In this document: positions 4,483-7,710 of the stretch, one piece after another | How positions within the stretch are numbered: position 1 is the first letter of the stretch | Layout: the number at the start of each line of letters is the position of its first letter | From: Methylococcaceae bacterium NSM2-1 | GTDB taxonomy: Bacteria; Pseudomonadota; Gammaproteobacteria; Methylococcales; Methylomonadaceae | Assembly: GCA_002256705.1 (NCBI GenBank) | Contig: NQJI01000062.1 | Location: 1 to 7,710 of the forward strand | DNA length: 7,710 nucleotides | Reading direction: 5' to 3' | Made by a program: the position numbers and the translations under genes | The notes under the pieces: generated by a model | What the model saw: only the letters and a program-made list of their open reading frames with translations | Told to the model about the DNA's origin: nothing | Database searches by the model: none

Positions 4483-5751
4483 TTAATTGGCGTTATAAAT
4501 CGGTGTAGCAGCTATGCGGGTATCAATCAACTTTGATATTTCTTGATAAGCGGGGCTATCGACGGACTGGTAACGTTGTTTAAATTCAGCTTCGTCCATG
4601 TGCTCAGGCAGATCTCTGGGATCGGGCATGAAATCGCTGTAATCTTTTATTCCGGACATTGCTTTTTGAATCATGCGTGCCTTTTCAGGTGATGACGTAG
4701 CCATTTCACCAAAGCGTGTACCGGCTTTGTCAGCGGCTAAATCAATAAAGCTGAAACCACTGCCGCTATGCGCATCACGTAATTCTTTCTCTTCACCCAC
4801 CACTTTCGCTATCTGGCCGTTTACAGAGGCTGTGATGGCCGCAGATCCGATGAAATGTTGGGCCAGATCTATTCTTTTGTATAAAAAAGCGGAGTAGTGC
4901 ATATCTGTCGCTGGCATTGATGCGGGAGAAGACAGGATTTTTTTTGTTTCTTTTTTATTAACGTAATCATTAACCGTCATAATGGCCATTTTGTTTTCCT
5001 CGATAGCATTTTCTAGTGTAGAGCGCTGATAGGCCAGTTCAAATAACGGCTTTAATAAATCGGCCAGTGATAAACGCCACTCGGGGTCATGCTGAGCAAT
5101 GATTTCGGCAAGTTTTTGCTTATAAACTTCAAGCTTGGGATTGTCAGCACTTTGAGTTAGAAAGTTTCGCGCTTGAATCAGGGTTTCCCGGCTGGAGTAA
5201 TAGGTAATGGAGATTTTTTGCTGATCAATTTTAACGGTTTTGATAGGGCGGGTTGCCAGAATGAAATAATCATTCAAGGATGTATGTCGAATAATATTAT
5301 CGATAACAAAGGCTGCAAATTTTGCCGGAAGTAATAACTTTCCTGCTTTAAATTTTGTCAGTCCGGGAAGTTCGCTATTGTCTTCGTTGCCCAATCTAAA
5401 GCTAATGTTTAAATAGTGACCCAGGCTATTTCTGGGCAACGTCATCGTGACTATGAATCTCAATACGTTGTTTTTTATTTCTATTTTGACGGCACTTTTG
5501 CTATACCGATTTAACAAATAATTGGCGGCAAGATTGAGATCGGGTTGGGTTAACTCGATTGTGCCGATTTCGTCAGGTTTGGTTTTAGAGCCTTCATGAA
5601 GGATTTTTTTTGCTCTGGCAATATCATCACGGGTAAGTGTCCATCCCACAGCAATGTCGGGTTCGTTACTGACGCCAAAAAAAACCAGCATTGCACATAA
5701 AATCACCAGTGCGCTCAGCAACAGCATAAGAATGCGTAATAGGGTTTTCAT
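4483..5751 (-). CDS. membrane-anchored protein of unknown function downstream of ppx
   Basis: The chosen product has 422 residues. A single N-terminal anchor (about 5-27) follows MKTLLR, so the bulk should be periplasmic. Residues 30-200 look like mixed alpha/beta with alternating hydrophobic strands (for example VKIEIKNNVLRFIVTMTL, 88-105), and 205-275 look helical and charged. The C-terminal third carries the densest conservation-like motif: DLAQHFIGSAA (295-305), then KELRDAHSGSGFSFIDLAADKAG (322-344). That pattern, a His followed by GSGFS-DLAAD-AG, recalls YfiM/DUF2279-like lipoproteins; this is a memory-based guess. ATG 5751 is 10 bases after the ppx stop and leads straight into the anchor. 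The in-frame TTG at 5769 overlaps ppx. No clear ribosome binding site is seen, so translational coupling to ppx is likely. Confidence 0.8.
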   Translation of the reverse strand: MKTLLRILMLLLSALVILCAMLVFFGVSNEPDIAVGWTLTRDDIARAKKILHEGSKTKPDEIGTIELTQPDLNLAANYLLNRYSKSAVKIEIKNNVLRFIVTMTLPRNSLGHYLNISFRLGNEDNSELPGLTKFKAGKLLLPAKFAAFVIDNIIRHTSLNDYFILATRPIKTVKIDQQKISITYYSSRETLIQARNFLTQSADNPKLEVYKQKLAEIIAQHDPEWRLSLADLLKPLFELAYQRSTLENAIEENKMAIMTVNDYVNKKETKKILSSPASMPATDMHYSAFLYKRIDLAQHFIGSAAITASVNGQIAKVVGEEKELRDAHSGSGFSFIDLAADKAGTRFGEMATSSPEKARMIQKAMSGIKDYSDFMPDPRDLPEHMDEAEFKQRYQSVDSPAYQEISKLIDTRIAATPIYNAN

Positions 5752-5761
5752 AAAGAATCGA

Positions 5762-7261
5762 TTAGGCAAATTCGAGCTTGAACCCGGCGGATTTAAGATA
5801 ATCGGCCTCCTGAATTAAATCGGCATGAGTCAGGGGTGACTGGGTAAGCCACGCACTGGGAAACGTTATGTAAATTTTGGATTTTATGATCGCTATTTTA
5901 AAGTCAGGTAGCTCATGTTCATGGCGATTGCGGTGCAGCAATACCGCCAGTCGCAAAACAAGAGTCAGGTACGGTGCGTATGTATTCCAGGGTGATGGTA
6001 AGTCGTTGAAAAGAGTCTGCGAAAATTTGCGTCGATGCGATCTTATGATGGCCGCCAACAAAATCTGATCCTGGTTGGAAAAGCCCGCTAAATCACCATT
6101 TTCAATAATATAGGCACTGTGTTTATGGTATTGACTATGGGCGATATCAATACCGATTTCGTGCAAATCAGCTGCCCAGTCTAAAAATTGTGCACAGTTT
6201 TCGTCATAAGCCCAACTGCAATCATCGCTTAATTGTTCCAGCATCACTTTAATGGTTTGTTTAATGCGCGCTGCGTGTTTTTTGTCGGTACGATATCGAT
6301 CGGCTACCGACTGAACGGTTGCCGAACGCATATCATGATTATAAATTCGCCCTAATAAATCCTGTATGAGGCCTTCTCTTAAGGCGCCATCAGCAACCGT
6401 CATCTGCTCAATCCCTAAGCTTTTGAATGTGGCGTAGACTATTGCCACACCGCCCGGAAATACCGGAAGACGTTCTGGATCAAGTTCCGGCAAGTTAAGT
6501 TCATTAATGTGATTACATTGATTGATATGACCGACCAGTTTCTCCAGTCCTTGCCAGGTTATGCCGTTATTGCTCCAGCTTTTGGCTTGCAGAACTTTAG
6601 CAATTGAACGTAAGCTGCCGGATGCGCCAATGGCTTCATCCCAGTTTTTACACTGAAATTTTCTCTGAAATGGTTCCAGTTTCTGTTCGGCAAACAGGGT
6701 TGCCTGGTTAAATGCGTCTTTGGATAAACGGCCATCTTTAAAAAAGGCATTACTAACCGAGACGCAGCCCATGTGCAGACTCTCTTTTTCTTTGGGTGTG
6801 TCACCTGTGCCTATGATGTATTCGGTACTGCCGCCACCTATATCCATAACCAGGCGCAAGTCGGCATTGCTGCTTAAACTGTATGCCACTCCCAAGTAAA
6901 TCAAGCGGGCTTCTTCTATGCCTGAAATAATATGGATAGGATGGTTTAGGGCTTGTTCAGCTTTAATCAAAAACTGGCCGGCATTTTTAGCGGTACGCAG
7001 GGTATTGGTTCCCACAATGCGCACACTGCCCGATGGGAAATTGCGGATTCTTTGGCCAAATCTTTCCAGACAGGCTAATGCTCTATTTTGAGTACTATCA
7101 TCCAGGACATTGTTTGCGTCCAGTCCGGATGCAAGCCTGACCATTTCCTTAAGTCGGTCGATTGTTTGTAGTTTACCATCGTTCAGACTGCAAACAATCA
7201 TATGAAAGCTGTTAGAACCCAAGTCTACAGCGGCAACGATTTCTGGTGGTTTGATAGGCAC
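5762..7261 (-). CDS. ppx: exopolyphosphatase / pppGpp phosphohydrolase (Ppx/GppA)
   Basis: The 499-residue length fits Ppx/GppA proteins. The first half is the ASKHA phosphatase core: phosphate-1 loop DLGSNSFH (13-20), RTAKN (89-93), SGIEEARLIY (113-122, with catalytic Glu at 116/117), phosphate-2 loop DIGGGSTE (140-147), GASG (212-215) and ADGALREG (290-297). The C-terminal part is the HD-like helical domain with AADLHEIG (363-370), YHKHSAYII (378-386) and IIRSHRRK (405-412). The family removes terminal phosphates from polyphosphate and, in GppA members, the 5' phosphate of pppGpp in the cytosol. The sequence alone does not separate the two activities. The start is GTG 7261 with a weak TGGA element upstream, and the conserved fold begins at residue 8. 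No polyphosphate kinase gene is adjacent in this window. Confidence 0.96.
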   Translation of the reverse strand: MPIKPPEIVAAVDLGSNSFHMIVCSLNDGKLQTIDRLKEMVRLASGLDANNVLDDSTQNRALACLERFGQRIRNFPSGSVRIVGTNTLRTAKNAGQFLIKAEQALNHPIHIISGIEEARLIYLGVAYSLSSNADLRLVMDIGGGSTEYIIGTGDTPKEKESLHMGCVSVSNAFFKDGRLSKDAFNQATLFAEQKLEPFQRKFQCKNWDEAIGASGSLRSIAKVLQAKSWSNNGITWQGLEKLVGHINQCNHINELNLPELDPERLPVFPGGVAIVYATFKSLGIEQMTVADGALREGLIQDLLGRIYNHDMRSATVQSVADRYRTDKKHAARIKQTIKVMLEQLSDDCSWAYDENCAQFLDWAADLHEIGIDIAHSQYHKHSAYIIENGDLAGFSNQDQILLAAIIRSHRRKFSQTLFNDLPSPWNTYAPYLTLVLRLAVLLHRNRHEHELPDFKIAIIKSKIYITFPSAWLTQSPLTHADLIQEADYLKSAGFKLEFA

Positions 7262-7298
7262 AGGTTATCCAGTTTTGTCTACGAAGCGTGTTAATATC

Positions 7299-7307
7299 TG
7301 CTAAAAT
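7299..7307 (+). promoter_or_regulatory. candidate extended -10 promoter for yadG
   Basis: TG-C-TAAAAT gives an extended -10 element (TG at 7299-7300, hexamer 7302-7307), which can work with a poor -35. Transcription from about 7314 would leave an 88-base leader ahead of yadG. An alternative pair, TTGAGC (7330-7335) and TATATC (7352-7357), lies closer to the gene. Confidence 0.35.
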
Positions 7308-7343
7308 CACACGGTTTTTTGCTATCCATTTGAGCTTTTTATC

Positions 7344-7394
7344 ATGGATATTATATCTAATTTAACTTATTTAAAGGCTCCCGTTAAGTGTTAG
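7344..7394 (+). CDS. possible 16-codon upstream ORF ahead of yadG
   Basis: ATG 7344 opens a frame of 16 codons, MDIISNLTYLKAPVKC, ending in TAG 7392-7394, seven bases before the yadG ATG. It would be the first ORF on the predicted yadG transcript. Its ribosome binding site is poor (GAG about 10 bases ahead), so translation is uncertain. If used, it could couple translation to yadG, whose own ribosome binding site is weak. Confidence 0.22.
   Translation: MDIISNLTYLKAPVKC
7350..7355 (-). promoter_or_regulatory. candidate -10 element for ppx
   Basis: The minus strand carries a perfect TATAAT here, with no convincing -35 (AT-rich sequence at the expected place). Transcription would start near 7343 and give a leader of about 80 bases before the GTG of ppx. 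The site lies within the divergent region shared with yadG. Confidence 0.35.
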
Positions 7395-7401
7395 TTTCAA
7401 T

Positions 7402-7710
7402 ATGAATGCATTATCTATTCGTAACCTTCGAAAAACTTATAATAATGGTTTTGAAGCCTTAAAGGGTATTAATCTTGATGTAGAGGAAGGCGACTTCTTC
7501 GCCTTGCTTGGACCTAATGGTGCCGGTAAGTCGACGGCTATCGGCATTATTAGTTCATTGATTAATGAATCGAGCGGTTCGGTTAGCATCTTTGGCCATG
7601 ATTTAAAAACGGATCGATCAAGAGCTAAAAGTTGTTTAGGGCTAGTGCCGCAAGAGGTCAATTTTAATCAATTCGATACCGTTAAAAGCATTGTATTCAA
7701 TCAAGCCGGT
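7402..7710 (+). CDS. yadG: ABC transporter ATP-binding protein, YadG-like (partial)
   Basis: The first 103 residues are present and the gene runs off the right edge. Walker A is GPNGAGKST (37-45), preceded by the typical LKGINLDVEEGDFFALLG, and the Q-loop is LVPQE (82-86). The stretch IGIISSLINESSGSVSIFG (47-65) and VNFNQFDTVKSIVFNQAG (86-103) follow E. coli YadG very closely, and YadG is usually about 308 residues. YadG pairs with the permease YadH as an ABC-2 type exporter of unknown substrate; the permease would lie beyond the window. ATG 7402 lacks a clear ribosome binding site, with only AAG at about 7386. It diverges from ppx across 140 bases. Confidence 0.93.
   Translation, partial: MNALSIRNLRKTYNNGFEALKGINLDVEEGDFFALLGPNGAGKSTAIGIISSLINESSGSVSIFGHDLKTDRSRAKSCLGLVPQEVNFNQFDTVKSIVFNQAG

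Noticed and set aside
6559..6804. Second minus-strand frame within ppx, which might have indicated a frameshift.
   Set aside because: The ppx frame is intact with all motifs in order from 13 to 412, so the other frame is a shadow.
7437..7661. Minus-strand open frame opposite yadG.
   Set aside because: It is the complement of a well-conserved ABC ATPase, including its Walker A region, and has no own features.
1..7710. Search for tRNA or rRNA genes, transposases, phage genes or defence systems.
   Set aside because: No cloverleaf-like TTCGA arm with matching acceptor, no terminal inverted repeats and no recognisable mobile or defence protein was seen.

Overview
The window looks like ordinary chromosomal DNA from a gammaproteobacterium with moderate, slightly AT-leaning composition. 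The supporting genes are a Blc-type lipocalin, a YfcH-like epimerase with a small Trp-rich partner, a periplasmic di-heme cytochrome c peroxidase, a Ppx/GppA exopolyphosphatase and the start of a very YadG-like ABC ATPase. The set would fit a methanotroph-like (Methylococcales) or related genus, but that placement is an impression and was not tested. No phage, IS transposase, CRISPR array, tRNA or rRNA was found.

Layout. Bases 1-61 may hold the last codons of a plus-strand gene. Facing it on the minus strand are an outer-membrane lipocalin (197-709) and a four-helix membrane protein of unknown function (785-1234). A structured non-coding stretch of about 400 bases (1235-1641) follows. It holds a minus-strand intrinsic terminator, two minus-strand promoter-like sites, a TGTAC dyad and a strong hairpin. 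Next is a plus-strand pair with ATGA-overlapping genes: a YfcH/TIGR01777 SDR protein (1642-2544) and a 76-residue Trp-rich TIGR02450-type protein (2541-2771). A 62-residue membrane protein (2811-2999, minus) and a 36-residue ORF with an excellent ribosome binding site (3016-3126, plus) diverge from each other. A roughly 270-base leader with H-type pseudoknot potential precedes the cytochrome c peroxidase gene (3399-4403). A 12-bp perfect palindrome of dispersed-repeat type and a second hairpin separate it from a convergent minus-strand pair: ppx (5762-7261) and a membrane-anchored 422-residue protein (4483-5751). A divergent 140-base region carries promoter-like sites for ppx and for yadG (7402 to the window end, partial).

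The genes do not form one pathway. The functional pairs visible are yfcH with the Trp-rich protein (overlapping genes) and ppx with the anchored protein (10-base gap). The peroxidase stands alone, with its own leader. No complete new system is evident. The most interesting points are a peroxidase whose distal histidine is replaced by valine, the pseudoknot-like leader in front of it, a possible minus-strand small RNA with a good terminator near 1258-1425, the unlisted 36-residue ORF, and a 16-codon upstream ORF ahead of yadG.
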